Positions 31,338 to 40,729 of a stretch of DNA of 60,868 nucleotides are shown here, piece by piece. The DNA is from Bradyrhizobium sp. STM 3843. Lineage in GTDB: Bacteria > Pseudomonadota > Alphaproteobacteria > Rhizobiales > Xanthobacteraceae. The stretch lies in contig NZ_CAFK01000083.1 of the NCBI RefSeq assembly GCF_000239815.1, forward strand, positions 1 to 60,868, in the 5' to 3' direction. Positions within the stretch are counted from its first letter, which is position 1, and the number at the start of each line of letters is the position of its first letter. The position numbers were made by a program, and so were the translations under genes. Below the pieces are notes generated by a model. It searched no databases. It was not told the DNA's origin and saw only the letters and a list, made by a program, of their open reading frames with translations.

Positions 31338-33386
31338 TCACTCGGTGTAGGGTTGGCTCACCGGGTGATCGAAGTCGAACGCATCGAACAGATCCGACAG
31401 CGCCGGGCTGTTGGTCGGCACATATGGATTGTTCTTCGCGATGGTTGGATTTGGCAGGTTGTCGCGGCTGCGATTGGTCAGCGGCTTCAGCCGCCAGTTG
31501 CGCTCGATGAATTTGAGCAGCGACACGTGGTCACCGTAGTTGTGATAGACCTTACCGCCGGTCGTGTACGGAGACAGGATCAGGATCGGAATACGCGGTC
31601 CGTCGCCGAAGAAATCGATCGACTGGGTGTAGCCGGAGTCCCAATAGCCGCCGGCTTCGTCCCAGGTCACGAACACTGCAGTCTCCGCCTTGAGCTTCGG
31701 ATTGGCGTCCAGCGCTCCGAGGATGTTCAACAGATAGGCCTCGAACAGATCGACCTTCGAGCTCTGCGGATGACCGTCGAGCAGACCGTCCGGCTTGCCG
31801 AACGACACCGCGGGAAGCGCGTTGTTGTTGATCGCGGTAATCAGGTCGACGGTGTCCTTGACATGCGCCGAGCGCACCGCCGGATTGGCCATGATCGAGG
31901 TCGCATACTGGAACGGATTGCAGATCTGGCAATACGCCACCCCGAGCGCATGAGCCGGATCTGCGAGCGCCGCGGCAGTGAGGTTCGGGCTAGTCGGGTT
32001 GGCCGCGACCGCTGCGTTTGCGAGCGCAACGGCATCATTATAGGCGCCGCCGTAATAGGCCCACGAGATATTCTTCTCGATCAGCGCGTCGCCGATCGTC
32101 CGAACCGGCGATGGCGGCAGGTTGCTGCCACCCGAAAGCGCGCCGTTCGGCAGATAGCCCGGGTTGACGTTGTTGAGCATGTAATAATGGTTCGGCTTGC
32201 AGTTCGGCTCGGCAGCGTAGGGCAGGTTTTCCAGATAGCTGACGATCGGCTGGACGCCGGGCTGGTTGATGTCCGCGCAATTGCTGAAATTGCCGTCGAC
32301 GGTGTAGGTGTTGACGGTCCCGGCCTTCGGGTTCGGGTTGGCGACCGTGGGTGGCGTGGTCGGATTGCCATTGCCGTCGCTCCAAAACGCCGCATCGCCG
32401 GTGCCGAGCATGAAGTGGTTGGCGCCGGTACCGCCGTGGAACGACTGATGGAAATTGTCGCCCAACGTAAAACGGTCGGCGAGCATCTTCAGAATCGGGG
32501 CCTGCTCCTGCTGGGCGTTGTAGAAGCCCATCGCGTTGCCCTGGCTCTTGTTCGTCGCCGAATAGGTCGCCATGACGAACGGAAACAGGTCGTTCAGACA
32601 GCCCGAATTATTGGCCTTGGTCACGCTCGCGACGCTGCAATCTTCCTGCTGCCAATCCTGATAGAAGCGGTGGGTCGTGTCACCGGTGTAGTCGTCGTCG
32701 CTGAGGTGCGGACCCTGAAGCGGGAATGGTCCGGCGAGCGAGCCTGCGCCGGGAACGCGGCTATCGAGCACGTTGGTCGGAAGGCCGCTTGCACCGGTGG
32801 TCAGGATGTCGAGATCGATCGGCGCCATGTCCTTCTCGACGCTCGCCTCGGTGATCGTCTTGAACGGCGGGCTGGTATCGGCCGGAGCCGACGGCGTGCC
32901 CGCGGTGTTCGGCTGCGGCATCACGTTGACGGGGTTGTAAGGCGACTTTGAAATCGCAGGCGCGCCGATATAGTACGACGACTGCGCTGCAACCGAATAT
33001 TGCTGAGCCTTGGCATAGTTGGGACCCGGGGTCCCGTCTTCGTTCACGATGCCCTTCGACAACAGGTTGGAGATCGTCTGGCCCCTGCCCTTCGGCTTGT
33101 AGACGCCAAACGTATGGTCAAGTCCGCGGTTCTCGCCGATCAGAATGATCACGTGCTTGATCGGCGATGTCGTCTTGCCCTGGCCTTCGCCGGACTTTTC
33201 GATCGCATTGTGGACGTCGTCCTGAATCCTTTCGATCAGACTCTGGACGGCATGGCGGTTCGGATGCTCGCGACGATCCCAGTCGCTGACGCCTCCTTCC
33301 GCAAGGGCTGCCGTCTGAATCGTAAAGCTTGCAACAAGACATAGCGCGGTCGTGGCGCGCCAGCGCTTTCGAGAGCTAATAATCAT
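31338..33386 (-). CDS. Exported phosphoesterase / acid phosphatase (phospholipase C superfamily)
   Basis: The PF04185-type family hydrolyses phosphodiesters or phosphomonoesters outside the cytoplasm. Key parts are visible: KHVIILIGENRGLDHTFG (metal-binding E-N), SFHGGTGANHFMLG, VTWDEAGGYWD with the C-terminal metal-binding Asp, and GPRIPILILSPY. ATG 33386 gives 682 residues with a signal peptide (TTALCLVASF ... AALA); the frame opens further to 33416, but GGGG lies before 33386. It sits immediately beside the type II secretion genes and is a plausible substrate. Confidence 0.85.
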   Translation of the reverse strand: MIISSRKRWRATTALCLVASFTIQTAALAEGGVSDWDRREHPNRHAVQSLIERIQDDVHNAIEKSGEGQGKTTSPIKHVIILIGENRGLDHTFGVYKPKGRGQTISNLLSKGIVNEDGTPGPNYAKAQQYSVAAQSSYYIGAPAISKSPYNPVNVMPQPNTAGTPSAPADTSPPFKTITEASVEKDMAPIDLDILTTGASGLPTNVLDSRVPGAGSLAGPFPLQGPHLSDDDYTGDTTHRFYQDWQQEDCSVASVTKANNSGCLNDLFPFVMATYSATNKSQGNAMGFYNAQQEQAPILKMLADRFTLGDNFHQSFHGGTGANHFMLGTGDAAFWSDGNGNPTTPPTVANPNPKAGTVNTYTVDGNFSNCADINQPGVQPIVSYLENLPYAAEPNCKPNHYYMLNNVNPGYLPNGALSGGSNLPPSPVRTIGDALIEKNISWAYYGGAYNDAVALANAAVAANPTSPNLTAAALADPAHALGVAYCQICNPFQYATSIMANPAVRSAHVKDTVDLITAINNNALPAVSFGKPDGLLDGHPQSSKVDLFEAYLLNILGALDANPKLKAETAVFVTWDEAGGYWDSGYTQSIDFFGDGPRIPILILSPYTTGGKVYHNYGDHVSLLKFIERNWRLKPLTNRSRDNLPNPTIAKNNPYVPTNSPALSDLFDAFDFDHPVSQPYTE

Positions 33387-33620
33387 TGTGGACCCCAAGG
33401 AATTTGCGGTTAGCATCGCGTATCTAGTGGGGCAATGTGACGCACCGTTTTCGGTGATATGAATGGGCGAAAAAGCGACCGGTCAATCAACAACAATTCC
33501 GTGATGCGCATGCGCCTATGGTCAACTTCAAATGCCGTTTTGTGACGAAGCGATCGCCCTCCGAGATGTCGACGAGCGGGGGACTTCGACAAGTCGACGG
33601 AAGACCGGACGGCGATCCTC

Positions 33621-34142
33621 GTGTATCAGACGGGATCGTCAACTTTCCTCCCATGCCTCGCGATGCTCGTCTTGTTCTGCCTTCTGCTGCTTGGCTGTGC
33701 GTGTCTGGCGCTGGCCTGGATCGATTTTCGCGAGGGAATCATTCCTGACGCGATCAATCTCACGATCGCTGTCCTTGGAGCTGCACGTGCCGCGGCTCTG
33801 GGTGGATGGCCGGGCCTCGCCCAGGCCGCCGCCGCGGGCATCGTTATCGGCGCCGTGATCTGGCTGCTGCGCCGGCTCTATTTCATGCTGCGCGGCCTGC
33901 AGGGGCTCGGGCTCGGCGACGTGAAGCTGCTTGCGGCCTCGGCCCTCTGGGTGGGAGCGGAGGGAATCCCGACCCAGCTGCTCGTTGCCTCCGTCGCCGC
34001 CCTGCTCGCCGCGGCCGGCCTGCAACTGGGCGGCCAGGCGATGACGCGGCAAACGGCGCTGCCGTTCGGGCCATTTCTGGTGCTCGGCCTGCTGGTCACG
34101 TTGGCGCTGCAGCAGACCGGCTGGTTGAGCGAGCTCTATTGA
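33621..34142 (+). CDS. Prepilin peptidase, peptidase domain only (GspO/TadV-type)
   Basis: An inner-membrane aspartic peptidase that removes the leader from pseudopilins. The two catalytic Asp residues are in ALAWIDFREGIIPD and GLGLGDVKLL. There are five or six membrane segments. At 173 residues it lacks the N-terminal methyltransferase domain, with its cysteine motifs, that GspO normally has. GTG 33621 or ATG 33663 may be the start. It ends three bases from the last gsp gene, with which it is convergent. Confidence 0.85.
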   Translation: MYQTGSSTFLPCLAMLVLFCLLLLGCACLALAWIDFREGIIPDAINLTIAVLGAARAAALGGWPGLAQAAAAGIVIGAVIWLLRRLYFMLRGLQGLGLGDVKLLAASALWVGAEGIPTQLLVASVAALLAAAGLQLGGQAMTRQTALPFGPFLVLGLLVTLALQQTGWLSELY

Positions 34143-34144
34143 GG

Positions 34145-34843
34145 CTAGCGCTGCCGCCGGCGGCGCTGGATCGGATCGGCCTCGTCGTCGATGAAGGCGT
34201 TCTCCGCCTGGACCGGACCGGCGACGGGCGTCGCGGCGCCCTCGACGCCCGGCTCTGGAAGGCTGATCACGACGGTCTGCTGGTCGCGCTCGAGCGCGAC
34301 CTCGCGCCCCTGGACGGACCGCAAGCGCCAGCCCTGGAACTCTTCGCCGACACGCAGACGCAGCGCCGTTCGCGTGCTCTGATCGACAAAGATGCCGAAG
34401 CTCTGGTCGGCGCCGATGATGGTGCCGACCAGCGACAGCTGCGGCCGCTCGACCCGCGGCGGCTTCGGCGGTGGCGGTGGCGGCGCGCGGACGACCGCAA
34501 CGGGTGCTTCGGGAGGCGGCGGTCGTCGCGAGGCGGAAAAGATCGGCCGCTCGCGCGTGTTCGACAAGATCGCCAGCGGAATGGCCCAGAGCGGATTGGC
34601 GCTGACGGCACGTTCGGCCGCCGCCGGCTGCGGCCGAACCGGCGCCGTTGCTGGTGCTGGCGTTGGTGCCGACGCCGATGGAGGATCCCAGACCGAAGGT
34701 GTCGCCGGCCCGTCCGCCTGCCGCGGCGGATCAAGCTCCAGCTCGGAGTCGGAAGCCGAGACCGATAGCGCCGTGCGCGATGCCGAAAGGCTGAGCGCGG
34801 CGGCGAGCAGCAGCACCAGTCCTGGCTTTCCTCGGAGCATCAT
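34145..34843 (-). CDS. Type II secretion GspC/GspN-like protein
   Basis: Likely connects the inner-membrane platform with the secretin. From ATG 34843 there is a short N-terminus, one hydrophobic helix (LVLLLAAALSLSAS), a Pro/Ala-rich linker, N-T-R-E-R-P-I-F-S, then a beta domain (LSLVGTIIGADQSFGIFVDQ ... RVGEEFQGWRL) like the GspC homology region. No PDZ domain. As the last gene of the minus-strand gsp operon it is in the place often annotated gspN in related genera; the fold fits GspC. Confidence 0.7.
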   Translation of the reverse strand: MMLRGKPGLVLLLAAALSLSASRTALSVSASDSELELDPPRQADGPATPSVWDPPSASAPTPAPATAPVRPQPAAAERAVSANPLWAIPLAILSNTRERPIFSASRRPPPPEAPVAVVRAPPPPPPKPPRVERPQLSLVGTIIGADQSFGIFVDQSTRTALRLRVGEEFQGWRLRSVQGREVALERDQQTVVISLPEPGVEGAATPVAGPVQAENAFIDDEADPIQRRRRQR

Positions 34844-34854
34844 CCGGCCTTCCC

Positions 34855-35415
34855 TCATTTCGCGCCCTGCCATTGTCCGGAGACGGCGAGCAGGATCCGC
34901 AGCTTGCCCTCACCTGTATTGGCCAGGTTCGAGGGCGACTGCACCACCAGCTGATCGATAAACAGGAACGGCATACCCGCCTCGATATCATACAGCAGCC
35001 GCTGCAGTCCGGGTTGATCAATGTCGCAACTCGCGATCATGGTGATGAAACCGGTCTTGGACTGTGTCCCCTGCAGATCGATCTGGGAAGACTGCACGTT
35101 GCCGCCCAGCCTGGTGATTGCGCCGGTGACGCGTTGAAGCAACGCAGCGCCGGCCACGGTGACGGTAGCGCCTTCCAGGAATGGCGACCCCGACGGTGCC
35201 GCGACATCGCCGCTGCGTCCGCGCGCAAAGGCCGGTTTGCGCCCTTCAAGCTGCTCGAGCATGGCCGTCGTTGCGCCAACGCTGGCACGACGCCCCACCA
35301 GGTCGGTCACGGAACTCGCGACGACGAACAGGAAGAAGAGCATCACGCCAAAATAGGCCATCGCGGCGGGCCAGGGCCGCGCCAGGACTTTCGCAAGCGT
35401 TGCGTTCTGGTTCAT
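34855..35415 (-). CDS. gspM: Type II secretion protein GspM
   Basis: A small inner-membrane platform protein that pairs with GspL. ATG 35415 (M-N-Q-N-A-T-L) overlaps the gspL stop by four bases. One transmembrane helix (about residues 18-38, FGVMLFFLFVVASSV) is followed by a periplasmic ferredoxin-like domain (TGFITMIASCDIDQPGLQRL). Length 186 fits the short GspM of alphaproteobacteria. Confidence 0.82.
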   Translation of the reverse strand: MNQNATLAKVLARPWPAAMAYFGVMLFFLFVVASSVTDLVGRRASVGATTAMLEQLEGRKPAFARGRSGDVAAPSGSPFLEGATVTVAGAALLQRVTGAITRLGGNVQSSQIDLQGTQSKTGFITMIASCDIDQPGLQRLLYDIEAGMPFLFIDQLVVQSPSNLANTGEGKLRILLAVSGQWQGAK

Positions 35416-36485
35416 GAGCCCGACCCGAAATACGGCGTGATATGCGCTTCGATATGAAAACGCTCGCCTGGATCTTCCGCCGCGCGGGTGGTCGGCGCAA
35501 AGAAGGTGGCGCGGGTGAATTGCGGCGATTGCTCCAGCAGACGGATCAGCGATGGCGCATCCTGCGTCAAGCCGACCACCTGCATCTTGTCGCCCTCGAT
35601 CCGCAGCTCCGTCGTGTAGGTGCTGTCGGGCAGCGCGCGCGACAGTGCTTCGAGCACCATGACGCTCGAGGCCGAACTCCGCTTGCGCTGGGTCAGCAAC
35701 AGTTCGGCGGAACTCGTCCCCTGGTTGAGGCGCAGCGCCGCGCGGCGCTGGTTGAGCCGCTGTTGCACGTCCTGGAGTTCGGTATCGAGCCTCGCGCCGA
35801 GATAGGCGGAGACCGCGAAACTCGCGGCGGCCGCAACGCCGCCGCCGATCAGCAATCCGCGCAACAGCCTTGGAATGCTGATGGCCAAGCGGCCGGCCTG
35901 GGCGAGCCGTGTATTGAACAGGCGAATGGTTGTTCCCGCTGTCTCGTCCGCCGGTACCGTGACGACGCCGGAGATTGATGCTGCGCCGAGCCCTGCCGCG
36001 AGATCGACCAGCGGCTGAATTTTTGCGCGCGCGGTCGCAGCCAACATCAGCACGATGCGATCGTGGGGGCCCGGCTGCGGCGGGCTCAGACCATAGACGG
36101 CTTCGCCTGCCGCCCATGGCGTCAGCCGATCGATCTGGGCCCGAACCATGCCGTCGAGGAAATCGGCAGCCTGTTTCGGGAAGTCGACTTCACGGAACAA
36201 CACCTGGTCCGGCCGCATCTGGACCTCGACGACGCTGCTGCGGAGCGCTGCGCGCCATTGTGGCGACAACGGCGGCTCAGGACGTCCATGTGGTGTCAGC
36301 CGGAATGAGACGGGGCGAAGCCCCGCGCCCTTCGCCACCGAACCAAGCCGCGCCGTGAAACTGTCGCCATCGATTTCCTGCAGGACCACCCGGCGCCGCG
36401 ATGCCAGGCGATCCATGACCGCCTCGACAGCCGCCGCCACGGCTGCGATCCAGGTTGCGAACAGCTCTTTCAGTTCCGCCAGCAT
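35412..36485 (-). CDS. gspL: Type II secretion protein GspL
   Basis: GspL links the cytoplasmic ATPase GspE to the platform. From ATG 36485 the 357-residue protein has an actin-like cytoplasmic part containing LFREVDFPKQAADFLDGMVR and PWAAGEAVYG. One transmembrane helix (LLIGGGVAAAASFAVSAYLG) and a periplasmic domain with a fimbrial-assembly PilN-like pattern (LSRALPDSTYTTELRIEGDK) follow. The longer frame to 36533 lacks support. It ends overlapping gspM. Confidence 0.85.
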   Translation of the reverse strand: MLAELKELFATWIAAVAAAVEAVMDRLASRRRVVLQEIDGDSFTARLGSVAKGAGLRPVSFRLTPHGRPEPPLSPQWRAALRSSVVEVQMRPDQVLFREVDFPKQAADFLDGMVRAQIDRLTPWAAGEAVYGLSPPQPGPHDRIVLMLAATARAKIQPLVDLAAGLGAASISGVVTVPADETAGTTIRLFNTRLAQAGRLAISIPRLLRGLLIGGGVAAAASFAVSAYLGARLDTELQDVQQRLNQRRAALRLNQGTSSAELLLTQRKRSSASSVMVLEALSRALPDSTYTTELRIEGDKMQVVGLTQDAPSLIRLLEQSPQFTRATFFAPTTRAAEDPGERFHIEAHITPYFGSGS

Positions 36486-36490
36486 CGCAC

Positions 36491-37414
36491 TCACAACTCC
36501 CGTCCGCCGATGGTACCGATCCCGTCGCGCCACGCCAGCACGCGGTAGGGATTACCCGCGCTCTTCAAACCGATCACGACTTCCGAGGCCGTCTGCCAGT
36601 TGTCCTTCTGAAGCCGGATCAGGATACGGTAGACATCGCATTTGTCCTGGCTGGCGCTGGCCTTGGCCTCGCCGAGCGCCCGTGCGATGGCCTGGGGATC
36701 GTTGCCCAGATTATCGCGATCGGCGAGAAACTGCTTGAGGATCAGCGGCGTCATGCCGGGCAGCGCGGCAATCACCTCGGGCTTGGCGTTGATCACGTCC
36801 ACGCCGGCCGAGCCGCTGAACACCGTCACGAACGGAAGCGCCCGCTCGACCAGCGCCGGAGGCAGCCCGAGCACGAGCGCGAGTTCATTGATATGGGCGA
36901 AGGGCGCCTGGCGCGGACCATAGGAGCGACCAGCGGCGCGGTAGAGCGCATCCTCGCCACCTGCGGCACTCCCGGGGGCAGCGCGGGTCCGCCATCCGAC
37001 GATCCGGTCGGCGTAGTCCTTGGCATTCTCCGGCGGGGCGCCAAGCACGGTCATCAGGCCGGACAGAAGCTCCTTGGGCGCATTGTTGAGGTCGATGCGG
37101 GCAGTTTCCGAGGTGAAACTGATCGACATCTCGGCGCCGTTCAGCCTGGCATGGAAGGCGCCGTGCGCCGGCGGGCTCTCGCCGGACGACGCGAGTTTAT
37201 AGGCGGTCAATTCCACGGCCGCCGACACCAGAGCTTCGGCCTGCAGCGCATTGTCGTTGACGGCAATGGCGCGGGCCGAGTTGGCCAGAAAGGCGGAGAA
37301 GATGGTCGCGAGTGCGGCGAGCGCAGCAATGATCCACAGCACGGCAACGAGCACGAAGCCGCGCTCGGCGCGATGGCGATGGCAGGCGGCAACGTCGGTT
37401 CGGCGCACCATCAC
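36491..37414 (-). CDS. gspK: Type II secretion minor pseudopilin GspK
   Basis: The largest minor pseudopilin, at the tip of the pseudopilus. The prepilin cleavage site is E-R-G before F-V-L-V-A. As usual in GspK the Glu at +5 of the mature protein is absent. The membrane helix is followed by a large domain with a helix-hairpin-helix-like insertion (IDLNNAPKELLSGLMTVLGA) and VINAKPEVIAALPGM. Length 307. The start overlaps the gspJ stop by four bases. Confidence 0.9.
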   Translation of the reverse strand: MMVRRTDVAACHRHRAERGFVLVAVLWIIAALAALATIFSAFLANSARAIAVNDNALQAEALVSAAVELTAYKLASSGESPPAHGAFHARLNGAEMSISFTSETARIDLNNAPKELLSGLMTVLGAPPENAKDYADRIVGWRTRAAPGSAAGGEDALYRAAGRSYGPRQAPFAHINELALVLGLPPALVERALPFVTVFSGSAGVDVINAKPEVIAALPGMTPLILKQFLADRDNLGNDPQAIARALGEAKASASQDKCDVYRILIRLQKDNWQTASEVVIGLKSAGNPYRVLAWRDGIGTIGGREL

Positions 37415-38154
37415 GAGCCTCCCTGCTTGGCGGCGGCAGCGCCCGTCGTCTTGCCGTCGTCAGTCGCCTTCTTGTCCTTATCCGACTTGCCGCCATCCTC
37501 CGACAAGCCGCCTGAAGCGGGCGCCTCGACGTGAATCGGCGTGACCGTTGACACCGCGAGAACGCGCTCGCTGGCCGCGTCGCGAACGGTGAGCCTGATC
37601 GCGGAAGGCAACCGGTCGTTCTCGTGCCAGCTGTCGCGGAACACGCGATCGACGCCCGCATAGGCGAAGGACAGGCGGAACGGCGGCGTCAGCAGCACGA
37701 CGGGATCGCGGGTATGGATGGCCTCGGAGAGCGAGGCGCCCTGGGGGAGCGGGGCAAAGGACGCGCGGGAGCGGACCATCACCAGCCGGCCAGCGTCCAC
37801 GGTCTCCGCAATCCTGACGACGTCGAGACCAGGACCGGCATTCGGGCCGATCGCCGTGCGCACGAAGGTGACGGCCAGCGCCGAGCCATCGAACAGCGGC
37901 TTACGAACATCGCGCGAGGGCGAGACAAATTCCGCCGCGGCAAGATCCGCCGCCATGCGCTGCATCGCGATGCCGACCAGCTCGCTGCGCTGGACGCGAT
38001 CGACACCCCTATTCCAGTTCGGCAGCCATTGTGCGGTGACCGTGGCCAGCGCCGACAACACCAGCCCGATCAACGCGAGCGCCACCAACGCCTCGATCAG
38101 GCTGAATCCCCGCTCGCCGGGGCGCTCGCCAGGATGGTCGACGTTCCAGCTCAT
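37411..38154 (-). CDS. gspJ: Type II secretion minor pseudopilin GspJ
   Basis: The leader ends E-R-G before F-S-L-I-E-A, with Glu at +5. After the N-terminal helix there is a beta-rich domain (RLVMVRSRASFAPLP). The C-terminal 30 residues (Gly/Lys/Asp-rich, ending K-Q-G-G-S) are a disordered extension not typical of GspJ. It overlaps gspI and gspK by four bases each. Confidence 0.87.
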   Translation of the reverse strand: MSWNVDHPGERPGERGFSLIEALVALALIGLVLSALATVTAQWLPNWNRGVDRVQRSELVGIAMQRMAADLAAAEFVSPSRDVRKPLFDGSALAVTFVRTAIGPNAGPGLDVVRIAETVDAGRLVMVRSRASFAPLPQGASLSEAIHTRDPVVLLTPPFRLSFAYAGVDRVFRDSWHENDRLPSAIRLTVRDAASERVLAVSTVTPIHVEAPASGGLSEDGGKSDKDKKATDDGKTTGAAAAKQGGS

Positions 38155-38570
38155 TGCTTCGGCTTCGGCATCAGACGAACGGTCTCGAGCGTGATCATTC
38201 CGCCGGCCGGACCGCGGACCCGCACTTTGACCAGTTCAGGAACCCAGTTCACGTCGTCCTTGTCCACGATCCAGTCTTCCCCGACCGGGCCGATGTCGAT
38301 CTGCCAACGCGTATCGCCGGTGCGGCCGTTCAGCGTCCCGGGGGCAAGCGCACTGCGCTGCGGAATCGCCGTCGCAAGCACGGTTTGCGCCGACTGCACC
38401 AAAGCGACATGGTTCTCCAGCGCGCGCACGCCGCGGGCATTGGTCGACATCACCTGCCCGATCGCGACGATCGAGACGGCGACGATCGCTAGTGCGATCA
38501 GCACCTCGATGATCGTAAAGCCGGCATCAGGCCGGTCAATTGGCGAGCGGGACACGGGACGAAATCTCAA
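38151..38570 (-). CDS. gspI: Type II secretion minor pseudopilin GspI
   Basis: The prepilin motif D-A-G before F-T-I-I-E-V is followed by an N-terminal helix (LIALAIVAVSIVAIGQVM) and a small beta domain. The 139-residue length is standard. The start at 38570 overlaps gspH by 35 bases, because the 17-residue leader lies inside the end of that gene. It ends overlapping gspJ. Confidence 0.88.
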   Translation of the reverse strand: MRFRPVSRSPIDRPDAGFTIIEVLIALAIVAVSIVAIGQVMSTNARGVRALENHVALVQSAQTVLATAIPQRSALAPGTLNGRTGDTRWQIDIGPVGEDWIVDKDDVNWVPELVKVRVRGPAGGMITLETVRLMPKPKQ

Positions 38571-39000
38571 CTCTGCCGGTCAGCCAGTTCACGCGAACCT
38601 CGTAAGTCGTATCGAGCCGGCTGAGGGCGATTGCACCGCCGCAGGACATGCCGTCCGCGAAGAAGCTGATGGTGGAGAGCGCCGCGCGGTTACGGCAGGT
38701 CTGCGGAAGGATGGCATCGAAGCGGACGTCGTCGGGAATGCGCAACGTCTCGCGGCTTGCGCCCGAACGGATGGCCCGCGCATGCGGGTCGACCAGGGTT
38801 GCCACGTCGCGCTGGCGCCGGATCGCGGCGCTGCGGTCGATTTTCAGCAGCGTGGCCGTCTGAAGCGCATAGGCCTGCAGCCGTGCGCGCGACGTCTGGC
38901 GCGGCACAAAGGGCAGCAGCACGGCCGCGACCAGAGCGATGAGCGCGAGCACGCACACCATCTCCAGCAGTGTGAAACCGTGCTGATCAGCCTTCGTCAT
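38536..39000 (-). CDS. gspH: Type II secretion minor pseudopilin GspH
   Basis: A very short leader (M-T-K-A-D-Q-H-G) precedes F-T-L-L-E-M. The protein has the long N-terminal helix and a globular domain with two cysteines (LPQTC ... GMSCGGAIALS). Length 154 is typical. It follows gspG by six bases. GspH, I, J and K form the tip complex that starts the pseudopilus. Confidence 0.87.
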   Translation of the reverse strand: MTKADQHGFTLLEMVCVLALIALVAAVLLPFVPRQTSRARLQAYALQTATLLKIDRSAAIRRQRDVATLVDPHARAIRSGASRETLRIPDDVRFDAILPQTCRNRAALSTISFFADGMSCGGAIALSRLDTTYEVRVNWLTGRVEISSRVPLAN

Positions 39001-39006
39001 GGTCGT

Positions 39007-39501
39007 TCAATTCGTCGCCGAAGCAGTGAGGTGATCGAGCGAAAGGTCGGCCGCTGTGCCGGTGCCGCCCTCCTGGCCGTCGGAGCCGAGCGAGACGATG
39101 TCGTAGGGGCCGTGTTCGCCCGGCGCGCGATAGATGTAAGCGTGGTTCCAGGGGTCGTTGGGCAGGCTGCCGCCCTTCAGATACGGCCCGTTCCAGGCTC
39201 CGCCTCCGGTCGGCCGCACCAGCGCGGCAAGGCCTTCCGCCGAGGACGGATAGCGGCCGGTGTCGAGATTGTAGAGATCGAGCGCACTGGCGAAGCTCTG
39301 CATCTGGATCTTCGCCGCCTTGACCTTGGACTCGCTCAGATAGTTCAGCACGCGCGGGCCGATCAGCCCCATGATCAGGCCGATGATGGTGATCACCACC
39401 AGCATCTCGACCAGCGTGAAGCCCGCTTCTCCGGCACGCGCCTTTGCACCGGTCTTGGTGCCGTACCGCTTCAGCCATCCGGCAGAGTTCTGTTTCGACA
39501 T
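39007..39501 (-). CDS. gspG: Type II secretion major pseudopilin GspG
   Basis: The main subunit of the pseudopilus that pushes substrates through the secretin. The leader ends E-A-G before F-T-L-V-E-M. The mature domain shows the hallmark LYNLDTGRYPSSAEGLAALV and the calcium-loop region N-D-P-W-N-H-A-Y. Of two nearby ATGs I prefer 39501, which has AAGGGGAAGG upstream. The leader (about 26 residues) is longer than in E. coli. Confidence 0.93.
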   Translation of the reverse strand: MSKQNSAGWLKRYGTKTGAKARAGEAGFTLVEMLVVITIIGLIMGLIGPRVLNYLSESKVKAAKIQMQSFASALDLYNLDTGRYPSSAEGLAALVRPTGGGAWNGPYLKGGSLPNDPWNHAYIYRAPGEHGPYDIVSLGSDGQEGGTGTAADLSLDHLTASATN

Positions 39502-39512
39502 TGCCTTCCCCT

Positions 39513-40721
39513 TCATCCCACGAGCTGGGTAACCGACAGAAGCGCGGTCATCACCGAGACGATCAATCCGCCGACGACCGTGCTGATCGTAATGATCGCG
39601 AGCGGGCCGATGATGGCCACGACGCGATCGAGGCTGCGCTGCAGCTTGGCCTCGTAGAACTCCGCGACACGGCCCGCGAGCGCCGGCAGCTGGCCGGTCT
39701 CCTCGCCAAGCCGCAGCATTCGCACCGCCATCGGCGGCAGGCTGCTGCCGGCCGACAGGGCGTCCGACAGCTTGCCGCCATGTCTCACCCGCTCTGCCGC
39801 CGCCGACCACGCCGCCACGTTTCCGGTGACGGCCATGATGTCAATCAGAATGCGCAAGGTCGCCGTCAGGCTGACGCCGCTGGCGAGCAGAACGCCAAGG
39901 TTCCGGCAGAACAGGCTGGTCCGGTAGAACTGAAAGATGCCGGCGATCCCCGGAACGCGTGCGATCGCGCCCACGATCGCCACCCGGGTGGCGGGTCTTC
40001 GCAGCAGCCACCAGACCGTGGCGATCACCGCTGCAGTCCCGAGCAAAAGCTCCGTGGCATTGGCGCGCATCGCGTCCGACAGGCCGATGAAGAAGCCGAG
40101 TGCAGTATCGGACTTGCCGCCGAAATCCTGCAGCACGGAGGAGAATTGCGGCAGCACGACCAGAATGAAGAACAGCATCACGCCGATGGCTGCGATCAGC
40201 ACGAAGACAGGATATTGCATGGCATCGGTCAGCTTGCGGCGCGTCTGCTCGGCGCGGGCACGCTCCGCACCGAGGGCTTCCAGCACCTGATCGAGCGTGC
40301 CGGAGACTTCGCCGACGCGGACCAGCGCCACATACATTGCCGGGAACAGCTCCGGATGCGCGGCAACCGCGTCCGCAAAACTTTCGCCGCTCAACAACGA
40401 TGCCCGCAACTTGGCGACCACGGGACGAAGCCGGCCGACATCGGCATCTGCGGCCAGCAGCTCCAGCGCGTCATCGAGACGTGCACCCGCCCGAAGCAGC
40501 AGCGCCAGGTCCCGGGTAAAGGTCGTGACCTCGGCAGCGCTCGGCCGATTGAGCAGGCCGAAACCTGTGGAGGAAGATGGCTTCTTGTCCTCGATCGTCT
40601 CGATCGGCAGCAGCCGCAGATATTCGATCCGCGCCGCAACCTCGCGTGCGCTCGGCGCCGAGAGCGTACCGTGGACGATCTCGCCGTTTTGCGTGAGCGC
40701 GCGATAGCGGAAATTGGGCAC
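39513..40721 (-). CDS. gspF: Type II secretion platform protein GspF
   Basis: A polytopic inner-membrane protein that anchors the assembly ATPase. The two repeated cytoplasmic helical domains are seen (TTFTRDLALLLRAGARLDDA and FCRNLGVLLASGVSLTATL), as are the three membrane helices (PVFVLIAAIGVMLFFILVV; TAAVIATVWWLL; a C-terminal IIGPLAIITISTVVG). Length 402 is canonical. Starts nine bases after gspE. Confidence 0.95.
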   Translation of the reverse strand: MPNFRYRALTQNGEIVHGTLSAPSAREVAARIEYLRLLPIETIEDKKPSSSTGFGLLNRPSAAEVTTFTRDLALLLRAGARLDDALELLAADADVGRLRPVVAKLRASLLSGESFADAVAAHPELFPAMYVALVRVGEVSGTLDQVLEALGAERARAEQTRRKLTDAMQYPVFVLIAAIGVMLFFILVVLPQFSSVLQDFGGKSDTALGFFIGLSDAMRANATELLLGTAAVIATVWWLLRRPATRVAIVGAIARVPGIAGIFQFYRTSLFCRNLGVLLASGVSLTATLRILIDIMAVTGNVAAWSAAAERVRHGGKLSDALSAGSSLPPMAVRMLRLGEETGQLPALAGRVAEFYEAKLQRSLDRVVAIIGPLAIITISTVVGGLIVSVMTALLSVTQLVG

Positions 40722-40729
40722 GGTTCACC

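Noticed and set aside
31140..32951. A 603-codon plus-strand frame opposite the phosphoesterase.
   Set aside because: Its product is Arg/Val/Ile-rich without domains and mirrors the codon structure of the minus-strand enzyme; a GC-bias shadow.
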